Below, piece after piece: positions 34,001 through 41,651 of a DNA stretch of 64,000 nucleotides. The translations under genes and the position numbers were made by a program. The stretch lies in assembly GCF_900142215.1 (NCBI RefSeq), contig NZ_FRAC01000009.1:124001-188000 (forward strand), read 5' to 3'. How positions within the stretch are numbered: position 1 is the first letter of the stretch; each line of letters opens with the position of its first letter. The notes below the pieces were generated by a model. It was not told the origin of the DNA, searched no databases, and was given only the letters and a program-made list of their open reading frames with translations. This DNA comes from Anaerocolumna jejuensis DSM 15929 (GTDB taxonomy: Bacteria; Bacillota; Clostridia; Lachnospirales; Lachnospiraceae).

Positions 34001-34644
34001 ATGATAAAATTACTCTCCGGGACATAGAGGACATAATCTACAGAACCGCTGCCTACCGATGTATTTCCCTGCATAAATGACAGGTAGTAGGGAGTCTCTG
34101 CAATTCCTGAAATAGTATAATCGGTTCTGCCCAGGGTATCAGGGATAGAATTATTCGAAGCACTGTCAAGTGAAATGGTACTGCCTATGGTAATATTCTT
34201 CAATCCGATGGAGGGACGGACAATAATTGCTTCATTGCTGTTTTTCGGCCATTTTCCGTCAATTAGTTTCAGCTGGTTGATATAATCCTCCGCTTCCGGG
34301 TCCTTCGTATTGGATAAACCGTTTAAACGAAAAGCATAATCCTTATCCCCGGCCGTTCCCGTAGCATCCACCGTATAGCTTGCCATAACACCCAAAACAC
34401 CCTCTGTGTTTCTGATTGCCGAAATATCTTCTTCCGTAAATCCATAGGTAGAAAGCATCCGGATATCCATTACATTCTGCTTGTCATAATACTCATCCCC
34501 AACCCTCTTCATATTGGGGGAAACGGCTGCAAGCCCTGCAAATATCCCTGCTCCCAGAAAAGAAATCAGGGCAATGGATATAAAACGTGTGGCAGTACTT
34601 TTAACAGCACGTCTTGCACTTTTCTGAAATGATACACTTTTCAT
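31006..34644 (-). CDS. FtsX-type ABC transporter permease with long coiled coil
   Basis: This 1,212-residue membrane protein has two FtsX/MacB-type permease halves: a first helix at about 20-40 with its extracytoplasmic domain, three helices around 680-800, a further helix at about 860 and three final helices (1085-1200). Between residues 265 and 655 there is a long extracytoplasmic coiled coil with repeated segments such as KLTDGRKTLADAKEQYAGSL and KLADGRKGLRDARSKIEDGE. This architecture is usual in Firmicute lipid- or peptide-handling exporters of unknown substrate. ATG 34644 overlaps the stop codon of the ATPase gene (TAATG), so the two are translated together; an in-frame GTG at 34650 is less likely. 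Confidence 0.92.
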   Translation of the reverse strand: MKSVSFQKSARRAVKSTATRFISIALISFLGAGIFAGLAAVSPNMKRVGDEYYDKQNVMDIRMLSTYGFTEEDISAIRNTEGVLGVMASYTVDATGTAGDKDYAFRLNGLSNTKDPEAEDYINQLKLIDGKWPKNSNEAIIVRPSIGLKNITIGSTISLDSASNNSIPDTLGRTDYTISGIAETPYYLSFMQGNTSVGSGSVDYVLYVPESNFIIDSYTDLYVTIEGAKEKNAFEQEYFQQIDATADRLKVLAGQRETLRYEKFRSDLADARKEYAKKVKEVNGKLANAEEKLTDGRKTLADAKEQYAGSLAEYNTRKGEADKKLTDARIKLEGAAVQIAEGDRGLSAKQKELYSAEAQLKTAREKLDNGWREYYARETEFTDNKSLLSQNKKALDRAQAQYDAGVKAAESSTGMTLEQIEAALPSMKKQLEISQSQYDSLSQLAALKAARDAGAPDSKEYAEWNAKYQQALRGAGLTEQQAAQQIGQLDSLKMQLDTSRKQYENLLSLVSSKDNLAKKWEEYYGANTKLKKAGTELAAAKKKLSSEEAEYSAKTAELKRARVQLQSAESKLTAAKQSYQTGLLEYNKQKSEADTKLADGRKGLRDARSKIEDGEKKIAGSQQEYDDKKAEADGKLSDGKQEIEDASKKLSDLGEPKWYVLDRDMNESFVTYNDDAGRMHDLATVFPVIFFLVAALVCLTTMTRMVDEDRTLIGTFKALGYSNGKIAGRYLKYAASASIVGSIAGVLLGFWLLPTIIWNAYNIVFALPQLTPAFYTGIAFISIFATVFIITLSTGIAAKKILVESSAELMRPKAPKSGKRVLLEYVKPIWNNLSFTKKVTVRNLGLNKKRLVMTLIGIIGCTALVVTAFGAKNAVRTLLDKQFDGIFHYNVTVGFNEKAPSDELFSLLADKTYFEQSTIVLRKSAEAGLSDDDRNTSNVYIIAAKDAESFTNFVTLTNPESKNDIAFHQDSAIVTEKLSMNLNVGIGDTIKVKYLDDNKYHSVTITGITNNYAFNYVYLGSRAYEKVFGEAPDYNQFFAVAKDSHSKDEIKDYLTTASDTGIISFTDDLMGNIRTSINSVNNIIWILIIAAGLLAFVVLYNLTNINIGERQRELATLKVLGFYDKETYSYIFRETVVLSIIGCLLGLFGGIFLYRAVISTVEPDMILLTRELTWQGYMGAGILTLFFTWVVNQCMKPRIKNIDMLESLKSVD

Positions 34645-35345
34645 TACCACTCAATCCTTTCCGCGGGCATAGGATCTGGATTTACCTGCATCTCTGAAAC
34701 CGTACCGTTGCTGACACGGATTATCCGGTCCCCTAATGCTTCAAATGCTGAGTTATGGGTGATTATTACTACTGTCTTGCCGTTATTTCTGCAGGTATCC
34801 TGTAATAATTTCAGAATATTCTTGCCTGTCACATAATCAAGTGCTCCTGTTGGCTCATCACAAAGCATCAGCTTTGGATTTTTCGCAAGGGCCCTTGCTA
34901 TTGCTACACGCTGCTGTTCACCGCCGGATAACTGGGACGGAAAGTTCTGAAGCCTTTCTCCAAGTCCCACATCTTTAAGACATTGAGTGGCATCCAGCGG
35001 ATTTTTGCATATCTGAGATGCTAATTCTACATTCTCAACAGTTGTCAGATTCTGAACCAGATTATAGAATTGGAATACAAATCCGATTTCCTCCCTGCGG
35101 TACTTGATCAACTGGTTTCGGTTATATTTACTTATTTTTGCTCCGTCTAAGAATATATCTCCTGAAGTACAGCTATCCATGCCGCCAAGCATGTTCAGAA
35201 CTGTGGTTTTTCCCGCTCCGGAAGGGCCCACTATAATAACCAGCTCCCCTTCCTTTATGATAAAGTTAACACCTTTTACCGCCTCAACTTTAACTTCGCC
35301 GCTTTGATAAACTTTACGTACATTGTCGAATTCTACAAATGCCAT
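34644..35345 (-). CDS. ABC transporter ATPase (MacB/LolD type)
   Basis: The 233-residue protein is a complete ATPase of the MacB/LolD/FtsE group: Walker A GPSGAGKTT, Q-loop VFQFYNLVQNLTTVENVELA, signature LSGGEQQRVAIARALAKNP, Walker B LMLCDEPTGALD and switch His in VIITHNSAF. GGGAGG precedes ATG 35345. It is paired with the large FtsX permease by a one-base overlap and is divergent from a TetR regulator, the usual arrangement of a regulated mechanotransmission-type exporter. The cargo is unknown. Confidence 0.96.
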   Translation of the reverse strand: MAFVEFDNVRKVYQSGEVKVEAVKGVNFIIKEGELVIIVGPSGAGKTTVLNMLGGMDSCTSGDIFLDGAKISKYNRNQLIKYRREEIGFVFQFYNLVQNLTTVENVELASQICKNPLDATQCLKDVGLGERLQNFPSQLSGGEQQRVAIARALAKNPKLMLCDEPTGALDYVTGKNILKLLQDTCRNNGKTVVIITHNSAFEALGDRIIRVSNGTVSEMQVNPDPMPAERIEW

Positions 35346-35464
35346 TATTATTTGCCTCCCTTTGCTGTAATAGTTTTTAGCGCCTGCCTCCTTTTCACAT
35401 TATAGCTGGGGGTAAAAGCCTTAGAAATGGTCAATTACCCTTGTTTTGTATAAAAACCGGACAA

Positions 35465-35528
35465 ATTCCACTTAATTGTGGAATAAAAGCAGCTTAACAT
35501 TGTCAAATTATCCGGACAGCTGTATAAT
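35465..35528 (+). promoter_or_regulatory. TetR promoter and candidate operator
   Basis: Plus strand -35 TTGTCA (35500-35505), 17 bp, -10 TATAAT (35523-35528) precedes the TetR gene. Upstream lies a 20-bp palindrome, ATTCCAC-TTAATT-GTGGAAT (35465-35484), between this promoter and the divergent ABC operon, a fitting operator site. Confidence 0.7.
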
Positions 35529-35551
35529 AATACCAGGAAAGGAGAACTATC

Positions 35552-36148
35552 TTGAAGCACGAAACAACTACCTTAATGACCAAAAGGGCACTGGCATCTT
35601 CCCTAAAAAAAATCATGGAGAAGAAACCTCTCAGCAAAATCTCAGTGCGGGAAATTATTGAAGACTGCGGTGTTAACCGTAAAACTTTCTATTATCATTT
35701 TCAGGATATCTATGCCCTGGTCAAATGGATTTTTGAAGAAGAAGCAATAGAAGTTGTAAAGCAATATGATTTGATAGTGGATTACGTGGATGCCATCCGG
35801 TTTACTTTAAATTATGTGGAAGAAAACAAGGTAATCTGCAATTGCGCCTTTGATGCCCTTGGCAGAGATGAACTAAAACGGTTTTTCCAAAAAGATTTTT
35901 TTTCATTTGTTGAAAATATCATAACACAGCTATCAGAAGGAAAAAATATTCCGGAAGATTTTAAGGAATTTCTCATAACCATTTATACGGAATCTCTTGC
36001 CTCTCTTCTGATTGAATGGCTTCGTAATAAAGAGGACCGGGACCGGGAAAAATTTATCCGCTATATTTCCATCGCCTTCTACGGTACTATTGAGCAGGTA
36101 CTTTCGAGAGCTGAAACGGAATTATCCCCTCCCAAAAGGCTTCCTTAA
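35552..36148 (+). CDS. TetR-family transcriptional regulator
   Basis: The 198-residue protein begins with a TetR helix-turn-helix (TKRALASSLKKIMEKKPLSK, ISVREIIEDCGVNRKTFYYHFQD) and continues with an all-helical ligand domain of the DhaS/TetR_C_33-like type. It starts at TTG 35552, seven bases after AAAGGAG; no ATG is better. It is divergent from the ABC exporter operon and a palindrome lies between them, so it most likely represses that operon and itself. The inducer is unknown. Confidence 0.92.
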   Translation: MKHETTTLMTKRALASSLKKIMEKKPLSKISVREIIEDCGVNRKTFYYHFQDIYALVKWIFEEEAIEVVKQYDLIVDYVDAIRFTLNYVEENKVICNCAFDALGRDELKRFFQKDFFSFVENIITQLSEGKNIPEDFKEFLITIYTESLASLLIEWLRNKEDRDREKFIRYISIAFYGTIEQVLSRAETELSPPKRLP

Positions 36149-36169
36149 AAGTGAAAGGGGGTTGAAAGT

Positions 36170-36337
36170 ATGGGCATTCGAAATTGTATAAAAGAGTCGT
36201 TCAGTATTGCCGGCAAAGAAGGTTCCGCAAATGGCTTTCCCTTTCTCAGCCGGAAGGCAATTAAGGCTGGAAATCCTTTGGTGGATTTTCCAGCCTTATA
36301 TTCTGCGATAAGGATGATATCACATATTTTCTTTTAG
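36170..36337 (+). pseudogene. Probable remnant of a GyrI-like (effector-binding domain) protein
   Basis: A 55-codon ORF with a GGGGG ribosome site follows the TetR gene by 21 bp. Its start, MGIRNCIKESFSIAGKEGSA, resembles the beginning of GyrI-like small-molecule-binding proteins (commonly ..IGKEGST.DG..), but after about 22 residues the similarity stops and the ORF soon ends. It looks like the first part of a deleted gene. The match is from memory of the family and is short. Confidence 0.35.
36263..36297. terminator. Hairpin between convergent TetR and flavodoxin genes
   Basis: AAGGCTGGAAATCC pairs with GGATTTTCCAGCCTT with one bulged base and a 6-nt loop. It lies between converging transcripts and may end both, though the T-run is poor on either side. 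Confidence 0.5.
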
Positions 36338-36442
36338 CCAGGATTCCACAGCACCTTTTGCGGCTGCGGCATGAGTACCATGTTACTTATATATATTCTA
36401 TTTTGTGTTTCAGCTCCATACGTTTAACCTGCAGTTTATACT

Positions 36443-36922
36443 TCATTTCAGCATACCTTCTATCCAGTTCTCTATATCCTTTCCAGATGTTTTTAATGTG
36501 TCTTCTGAAAATTCAATGTTCCTCTCCTTTACAACCTCTGAGTCAGGGCATAATTTCCGTATGTCCTGAAAAGTATGTCCAAGCCATCCGGCATTCGTGG
36601 CGAACGGAATAATTCTCTTACCTGTTAAATCTGTACCCGACAAAAACGTCCGAACTGCCGGTGTCAGGGTATACCACCATACCGGCGTACCCAAAATGAT
36701 GGTATCATATTGCTCCAACTGTATATTCATTGGCTGAATCGGCGGCTTAAATCCCTCATTTATTTCTTTCTGTCCCTGCTCTACCACCTCATTATAGCTT
36801 CCTGTATATGGTGTAACTGTCTTTATCTCGAATAAATCTCCACCCATCTTATGCTGAATCATTTCCGCTATTTTTTTCGTGTTATTGGTATATGAATAAT
36901 ATACTATTGCTGCTTTTCTCAT
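36443..36922 (-). CDS. Flavodoxin
   Basis: The 159-residue protein is a flavodoxin-fold FMN protein: the phosphate-binding loop VYYSYTNNTKKIAE, the middle YDTIILGTPVWWYTLTPAVR with aromatic FMN contacts, and FATNAGWLGHTFQDIRKLCP. It is of the short-chain flavodoxin_4 type common in Firmicutes and carries one or two electrons in the cytosol. I used ATG 36922, after GGAAG; the ORF runs 16 codons further upstream without a ribosome site. It follows the carboxymuconolactone decarboxylase gene by 87 bp and is probably its operon partner, under a MerR-type promoter. Confidence 0.93.
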   Translation of the reverse strand: MRKAAIVYYSYTNNTKKIAEMIQHKMGGDLFEIKTVTPYTGSYNEVVEQGQKEINEGFKPPIQPMNIQLEQYDTIILGTPVWWYTLTPAVRTFLSGTDLTGKRIIPFATNAGWLGHTFQDIRKLCPDSEVVKERNIEFSEDTLKTSGKDIENWIEGMLK

Positions 36923-37009
36923 TTCTTCCACTTCTTTCTTATTTATTCTAGGCTTACATGGGATTCTCAAAAGTATTTGTTTTAACCTGACTGTGCACTA
37001 TCCCGGTGA

Positions 37010-37777
37010 TTAACTCTTTTCTACAGCCAGGGATGCCGCTTCCGTGACACAGCGAAGGGCATTCAAGCTCCTTGGATAACCAATATAGGGCAGACACTGG
37101 GATATGATCTGAATCAGAAAGTGCGTGTCATTGCCAATTCGCATATTGGCCGCTGCATGGCTGGTAAGCTGAGGCTCGCAGCCGCCCTGGGCAGACAGAA
37201 AGCAGAAGGTAATCATCTCCCGCAATTTATAATCAAGGCCTGTACGGGTGTAATAGTCTCCGAAACAATTTTCTGCCAGCCAGTAATTGATATGGCGGAC
37301 CTCCTCCGCTCCTGATTTATAAAACTCTGCCATCTGAGGCCCGAAAATGTCTACCTGGGCCTGAATTCCCTTTTCCAGACGGTTATCTGCAGTTGTGGTC
37401 GCCTGTCCTTTTAAAGGCAGGCGGATTCCCCTCTCTTTCAGCACATCGTTGGTAACCTGCAGGAAGTCAAGCACCCTCCCAATGCCAAGGTAAGCAGCTG
37501 CCTGATATACAATCTCTTTGATTTCAACCGGAGAAACTCCGAGATTCAGTGCTGCCTCCATCATAATCCGGTATCCACTTTTACACTGGGCGCCGACAAG
37601 AGCTGCCAGAATTGCAAGCATACGTGTCCGGTTATCCAAATCACCACCCTTCACCACTTCATCAAAGGCAAAGTTATCAAAAAGCTCAATAAATTCCGGA
37701 TCTGTTTCTAATAATTCCGATACATACCCCGGAAGCATTTTTTCATGATAATTCTTTGCAAATCCGCTAATTGCCAT
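37010..37777 (-). CDS. Carboxymuconolactone decarboxylase-family protein, tandem domains
   Basis: This 255-residue protein has two CMD/AhpD-like helical domains. The first (about 20-110) shows DNRTRMLAILAALVGAQCKS followed by ALNLGVSPVEIKEIVYQAAA; the second (about 135-250) shows YKLREMITFCFLSAQGGCEP and HAAANMRIGN. The AhpD-type CxxC is not present, so a peroxide-reducing role is uncertain; the family also includes stress proteins such as YraC. AAAGGAG precedes ATG 37777. The promoter has the 19-bp MerR-type spacer, and a flavodoxin gene follows. Confidence 0.92.
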   Translation of the reverse strand: MAISGFAKNYHEKMLPGYVSELLETDPEFIELFDNFAFDEVVKGGDLDNRTRMLAILAALVGAQCKSGYRIMMEAALNLGVSPVEIKEIVYQAAAYLGIGRVLDFLQVTNDVLKERGIRLPLKGQATTTADNRLEKGIQAQVDIFGPQMAEFYKSGAEEVRHINYWLAENCFGDYYTRTGLDYKLREMITFCFLSAQGGCEPQLTSHAAANMRIGNDTHFLIQIISQCLPYIGYPRSLNALRCVTEAASLAVEKS

Positions 37778-37822
37778 AGGTTTGCTCCTTTCTTAACTTA
37801 TATTTTTTATTTGTCTTATAAT

Positions 37823-37853
37823 AGCCTACCACTTGAAGCAGGCTCCAAGTCAA
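37823..37853 (-). promoter_or_regulatory. MerR-type promoter of the decarboxylase-flavodoxin operon
   Basis: On the minus strand -35 TTGACT (37848-37853), 19-bp spacer TGGAGCCTGCTTCAAGTGG, -10 TAGGCT (37823-37828). The left half-site CTTGACTTGGAG is identical to that at 4916-4946. Confidence 0.8.
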
Positions 37854-37872
37854 GAAAAATTTGTTCAAAACA

Positions 37873-37907
37873 GAAAAAGCCAATCCGAAAAAATTTACGG
37901 ATTGGCT
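37873..37907 (-). terminator. Terminator of the MATE-kinase operon
   Basis: AGCCAATCCG pairs perfectly with CGGATTGGCT (10-nt loop) and TTTTTC follows on the minus strand, 24 bp past the kinase-like gene. Confidence 0.85.
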
Positions 37908-37930
37908 ATATCACAGTGCAATATTTCATA

Positions 37931-38890
37931 TTATGCATTTGTTTTTAAAAGAGCATATTGCCTGGTCAAAATATCTGTTGACCAGTTATACATATCCATT
38001 GTTTCATATTTTCGATATTCACATTCAAGTGCAACCAGAATCATAAGATAAATATCATACCAAAGAGCCCGTCGTTTTTGGCTGGCGCTTAATTCCAGCC
38101 CATACCCTTTTTGGAAATCAGTGTTATCCGAATAGGTTCTAAACCCTACCTCCAGCAAGGGATCAGCCCAAAGACTGCGCTCCCAGTCAATAAAGCCTGT
38201 AATCCTTCCAGCTTCTACAAATATATTGCCATCCCAGCAATCCCAATGCACCAGTTTAGGTACTGTTACCTCATCAAAAATACTCTTATCCTTTTCTAAA
38301 TAACCCCATATTTCTTCTACGGGAATTTTTAAGTCGACCTTTCCTCTTTTCGCATCAGCAATCCCCCCTTTTAACATCCTGCCGAAAACATCATACCAAT
38401 TATTCCCCTGAAATTCTGGCTGTCCAGGATAACCAAAGCACGGACAATTAATTTCATTGATTCTTTGATTAATTTTTCCTGCCTCTATATATATCCTCTG
38501 AATTTCTTCCTGTGATAAAGTGTCCTTTACTGAATTCAAGCTGTGTCCTTTTAGTTTTTCCATGAAAAAATAGGGAGACGAAGAAATCATACAGCTGTCA
38601 TCATACCCCAGCATTTTCGGAACCGGAATATCCGCATGCTTTGCCGCCATCTTCATTGCTTCCACTTCGCTGTACATAATATTTTTCTCATAAGTCATAA
38701 CCGTCACATTGGGTGATGGAGCAATTTTCAAAATGACTGCCTCTCCATCCCCTAGCGTGATTTCATAGGCTAAATTAAAATATCCTTCTGTCAGCTCCTT
38801 ATAGCTTTTTAATTCATTAGAGCCAAAAAATTTTTTTACCATTTCATGGATTGTTTCTTCCTTCTGTTTATTTTTCGTTAAGCTCTCCAT
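37931..38890 (-). CDS. Aminoglycoside phosphotransferase-family kinase-like protein
   Basis: The 319-residue protein has the APH/choline-kinase fold. The nucleotide site is seen as LTEGYFNLAYEITLGDGEAV and the lysine in VILKIAP; the catalytic Brenner motif is HWDCWDGN (residues 215-222) and the metal-binding motif is IDWE (234-237). The phosphate acceptor is unknown; an antibiotic, a sugar amine or a macrolide-like compound are possible. It overlaps the end of the MATE gene by 23 bp and begins at ATG 38890, behind AGAAGGGAG, so the kinase and exporter are made together. That pairing hints at drug handling but does not prove it. Confidence 0.88.
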   Translation of the reverse strand: MESLTKNKQKEETIHEMVKKFFGSNELKSYKELTEGYFNLAYEITLGDGEAVILKIAPSPNVTVMTYEKNIMYSEVEAMKMAAKHADIPVPKMLGYDDSCMISSSPYFFMEKLKGHSLNSVKDTLSQEEIQRIYIEAGKINQRINEINCPCFGYPGQPEFQGNNWYDVFGRMLKGGIADAKRGKVDLKIPVEEIWGYLEKDKSIFDEVTVPKLVHWDCWDGNIFVEAGRITGFIDWERSLWADPLLEVGFRTYSDNTDFQKGYGLELSASQKRRALWYDIYLMILVALECEYRKYETMDMYNWSTDILTRQYALLKTNA

Positions 38891-40223
38891 GTATCCTTGC
38901 TCCCTTCTGAAATTTTAAATATTCATATACAGACCAGCCCGCGGTAAGAACATCACCAAAGACATAAGTCCACCACATAACTGCCAAATTCATTGTCTCT
39001 CTGCTGATAAAGAGAAGCGGCAGACGAATGATAAAAATGCTGCACAAGGATAACAGCAGCATCTTTTTTCCATTCCCGATTGCCTGAAAATAAGCTTGTA
39101 CTATTGGAATGGTTCCGCTTGCTGCAAATGAAATGCAAATGATTTTCAAGGCCCCCTTCCCCATACTTATGATTTCCGCATTACTGGTAAACACCGTCAG
39201 GATTCGTTCTGCTCCAAAATAGCAGCACACAGCAATAAAAACCCCATATATCAAATTGAAGCGGCCGGCATAAAACACGGTTCTTTTTACCCTTTTAATC
39301 TCTTGGCGGCCCCATTCAAATCCTAATATCGGTTGAATTCCCTGCATAACCCCGGTGAATGGTGTGGCTAAAAAGCCCTGGATTCTGGATATAATGGCAA
39401 ATGTGCTGATAGCCAGGGTCCCCCCGACCTGATTTAGTACATGATTCCAGGCAATGCCAATAAAGCTGCCACCAAAGCTGCTGAGAAGAGCCGGGACACC
39501 TATATATAAGATTTCCCTGCTTATCTTCCAGTTCCACCGGATATCTCTAAGCCCAATCCTGCAAGGAGTTGAGCGCCTGATAAAGAAGTAATAGGCACTG
39601 GTTCCCGCTGAAAACAGTTGTGCAACTAAAGTTGCCAGAGCTGTTCCGGTAATCCCCATATCAAAAGCAAAAATAAATAAAGGATTCAATGCTATATTGA
39701 TTATCACCGGGAAGGACCATTGCAGCGTTGAAAAGAGAATATCTCCTTCTGCACGCATGATTCCGGAAAATCCTGTACTAATTACGGTACTCAAAAGAAT
39801 AATGCGCCCGTATTGTACCGCATATGGGTAAATTTCTGCCGTACACCCCAATAAATACAGCAAAGGCTTCAGGAACACAATGCCAGTTATGGTAATTGCC
39901 AAAGAACAAAGCAGCCATATCCACATTATGCACCCCACAATAGCTTTGGCATTTGTTTGATCTTTTTCTCCTAATTTTCTGGAGATAATAGAACCTCCTC
40001 CGGCTCCCAAGGTAGAGCTGATGCCCCCGATCAGCACTAGAACCGGCGAGAAAATTCCAATAGCTCCGCTTGCAACACTTCCAACTCCTTTCGAAACAAA
40101 CAATGTATCCGTAATCGTGTAAATGTTAAACAGCATGATTGAAAATGTAGTCTGCGTGCACAGCTCAAGCATGAGCTTTCCTATGGATGCCGTTTCCAAT
40201 TTGTTCTTTTGCGTTTTTTCCAA
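38868..40223 (-). CDS. MATE-family efflux transporter
   Basis: This 451-residue protein has twelve predicted membrane helices in two related halves, the MATE fold, which exports drugs or metabolites by Na+ or H+ antiport. Typical segments are IYTITDTLFVSKGVGSVASG, AGGGSIISRKLGEKDQTNAK, GFSGIMRAEGDILFSTLQWS and GVMQGIQPILGFEWGRQ. It starts at TTG 40223 behind GCGAGG. A strong hairpin lies between it and the upstream AraC gene. The next gene, a phosphotransferase-like kinase, overlaps its end. Confidence 0.93.
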   Translation of the reverse strand: MEKTQKNKLETASIGKLMLELCTQTTFSIMLFNIYTITDTLFVSKGVGSVASGAIGIFSPVLVLIGGISSTLGAGGGSIISRKLGEKDQTNAKAIVGCIMWIWLLCSLAITITGIVFLKPLLYLLGCTAEIYPYAVQYGRIILLSTVISTGFSGIMRAEGDILFSTLQWSFPVIINIALNPLFIFAFDMGITGTALATLVAQLFSAGTSAYYFFIRRSTPCRIGLRDIRWNWKISREILYIGVPALLSSFGGSFIGIAWNHVLNQVGGTLAISTFAIISRIQGFLATPFTGVMQGIQPILGFEWGRQEIKRVKRTVFYAGRFNLIYGVFIAVCCYFGAERILTVFTSNAEIISMGKGALKIICISFAASGTIPIVQAYFQAIGNGKKMLLLSLCSIFIIRLPLLFISRETMNLAVMWWTYVFGDVLTAGWSVYEYLKFQKGARIHGELNEK

Positions 40224-40237
40224 TATAATGTCCTCGC

Positions 40238-40288
40238 TGTAAAAATTCAGGATAAAGGCTCCTGCATCATTCCTTTATCCTGAATTTT
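40238..40288 (-). terminator. Terminator between AraC regulator and MATE gene
   Basis: A perfect 17-bp stem (AAAATTCAGGATAAAGG with its complement, 13-nt loop) is followed by a T. It ends 15 bp before the MATE start, so it may be either the AraC terminator or an attenuator for the exporter. Confidence 0.7.
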
Positions 40289-40313
40289 ACACACCTGGAT
40301 GTCTTTTTTCTAT

Positions 40314-41375
40314 TCATTCATTTGATAAATTGTCTATTTTATTTTTACTATGTAATTTTCTGTATTTTGTGGGAGAAATTCCATATTTCTCTTTGATTCC
40401 TTTATAAACAGGTATTGCATTTTGGTAGCCGACCATCAAAGCTATTTTTTCTACGGAACATTTTGAATTTTCCAGCAAAATGGCAGCCTTCTCTAATCGG
40501 CATTTCCGAACCAGGTCCTGAAAATTCATATTACAATTCCCCTTAATGATCCTGCTTAAATAACTCTGATTAAAGGAAAATTTCTGTGATAATTCTTCCA
40601 GCGTAACGGTTTCACTGTGGTCATAAATATACTGCATTATTTTCCCTGTCTGCAAAGAGCTGTGAGCTATTTTATACCTTATATTGCTGTATTCTTCATT
40701 TTTTCTTTGAAGGAAAATCATAAGCAGCTGTAAGCAGCTCTGTATTGCTGCCTCAGAATGTTGCTGCTGAAGGTAATACTCCGTCACGATCCGTTCAATT
40801 AATAATTTGCCCTCGCCAATGCAGTTTTGGAACTGCAGGTAATGATAGTATTCCTTCCGTTCTGATTTTGCATTTACAAAGAAATCATATAAATGGTTTT
40901 CATGTTCAATATTCTGGATAAAATTATGTGAAATCCAGGATACCGGGACAACAATCTTAATTAGAACGGCATCTTCATCCTCCTGCAGCAAAGCGTGAGT
41001 AACATTCTGATTCAGCATAAATAAATCGCCCTCCTGTAAGACATGGCAGTTATCAAGGCTTTCTATAAACTGCTTACATTCTCCCTGGTATACATACAGG
41101 ATTTCAATAAAGTCATGCTTATGGAAATACAAGGGCATCCGGCAAATATGCACCTTTGCCGAAAACTGACTTTGTACCCTTGTAAGTATTTGTTTATCCG
41201 TCTTTGTATGAGTAACATTCGGAAAATGATAGGTTCCTTCTTTCAGCTGGCATTGTAAATCAGCATCCACTTCATACTCATCCAGCATAACCTCATCAAT
41301 CTCCCTCTCCATCCGTTCAGATTCCAGTTTTTTTGATAAAGACAGTATATCATTAAAATTTATGCTATCATCCAT
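40314..41375 (-). CDS. AraC-family transcriptional regulator with cupin-like N-terminal domain
   Basis: The 353-residue protein has an N-terminal sensor with a cupin-like segment (residues about 75-140, with HKHDFIEILYVYQGECKQFI) and a C-terminal AraC/XylS double helix-turn-helix (VTLEELSQKFSFNQSYLSRI, then CSVEKIALMVGYQNAIPVYK and YGISPTKYRKLH). I used ATG 41375, seven bases after GGGGG; ATG 41399 lies upstream of the ribosome site. Its neighbours are the MATE exporter downstream and the GH35 gene upstream, both on the same strand; either could be a target. Two copies of the dispersed ribosome-site hairpin precede it. Confidence 0.92.
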   Translation of the reverse strand: MDDSINFNDILSLSKKLESERMEREIDEVMLDEYEVDADLQCQLKEGTYHFPNVTHTKTDKQILTRVQSQFSAKVHICRMPLYFHKHDFIEILYVYQGECKQFIESLDNCHVLQEGDLFMLNQNVTHALLQEDEDAVLIKIVVPVSWISHNFIQNIEHENHLYDFFVNAKSERKEYYHYLQFQNCIGEGKLLIERIVTEYYLQQQHSEAAIQSCLQLLMIFLQRKNEEYSNIRYKIAHSSLQTGKIMQYIYDHSETVTLEELSQKFSFNQSYLSRIIKGNCNMNFQDLVRKCRLEKAAILLENSKCSVEKIALMVGYQNAIPVYKGIKEKYGISPTKYRKLHSKNKIDNLSNE

Positions 41376-41381
41376 ATCGAT

Positions 41382-41430
41382 CCCCCATGCATTTTGCAAG
41401 CTTGATTGCGATACTGCTTAAATAGAAAGA
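41382..41430 (-). repeat. Ribosome-site hairpin motif, copy at the AraC gene
   Basis: On the minus strand AGCAGTATCGCAATCAAGC is followed by TTGCAAAATGCATGGGGG, whose GGGGG is the ribosome site of the AraC gene. The order matches copies at 9532, 14978, 41458 and 57644. Confidence 0.55.
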
Positions 41431-41453
41431 TAAAAATGCAATGCATTTTTCAA
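41418..41453 (-). CDS. Possible 11-codon upstream ORF before the AraC gene
   Basis: AGGAGG at 41458-41463 is followed after four bases by TTG and an ORF MKNALHFYLSI with stop TAA at 41418. The spacing is short and the start is TTG, so this may be chance. If real it would be a leader peptide 43 bp before the AraC start. Confidence 0.25.
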   Translation of the reverse strand: MKNALHFYLSI

Positions 41454-41457
41454 TCTA

Positions 41458-41505
41458 CCTCCTAGGCATTTCACAATCCTGCTTCCGATACTGCTAAAAT
41501 AGGAT
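41458..41505 (-). repeat. Ribosome-site hairpin motif, second copy before the AraC gene
   Basis: On the minus strand AGCAGTATCGGAAGCAGG is followed by ATTGTGAAATGCCTAGGAGG. It has the same frame as the other copies, but the stem is poorer. It lies 75 bp upstream of the first AraC copy. Confidence 0.5.
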
Positions 41506-41651
41506 TTTGAAAAATGCATTTCATTTTTCTTAATTTATATTCTATTTCAAGTATAGAAAAATAGCAAATACTGTTCCAGAAATTCTGCATGTTGGATTCA
41601 TTTACTAACGATAACGAATCCGAAAGAGATAACCAGATTTACTTATCTGTA

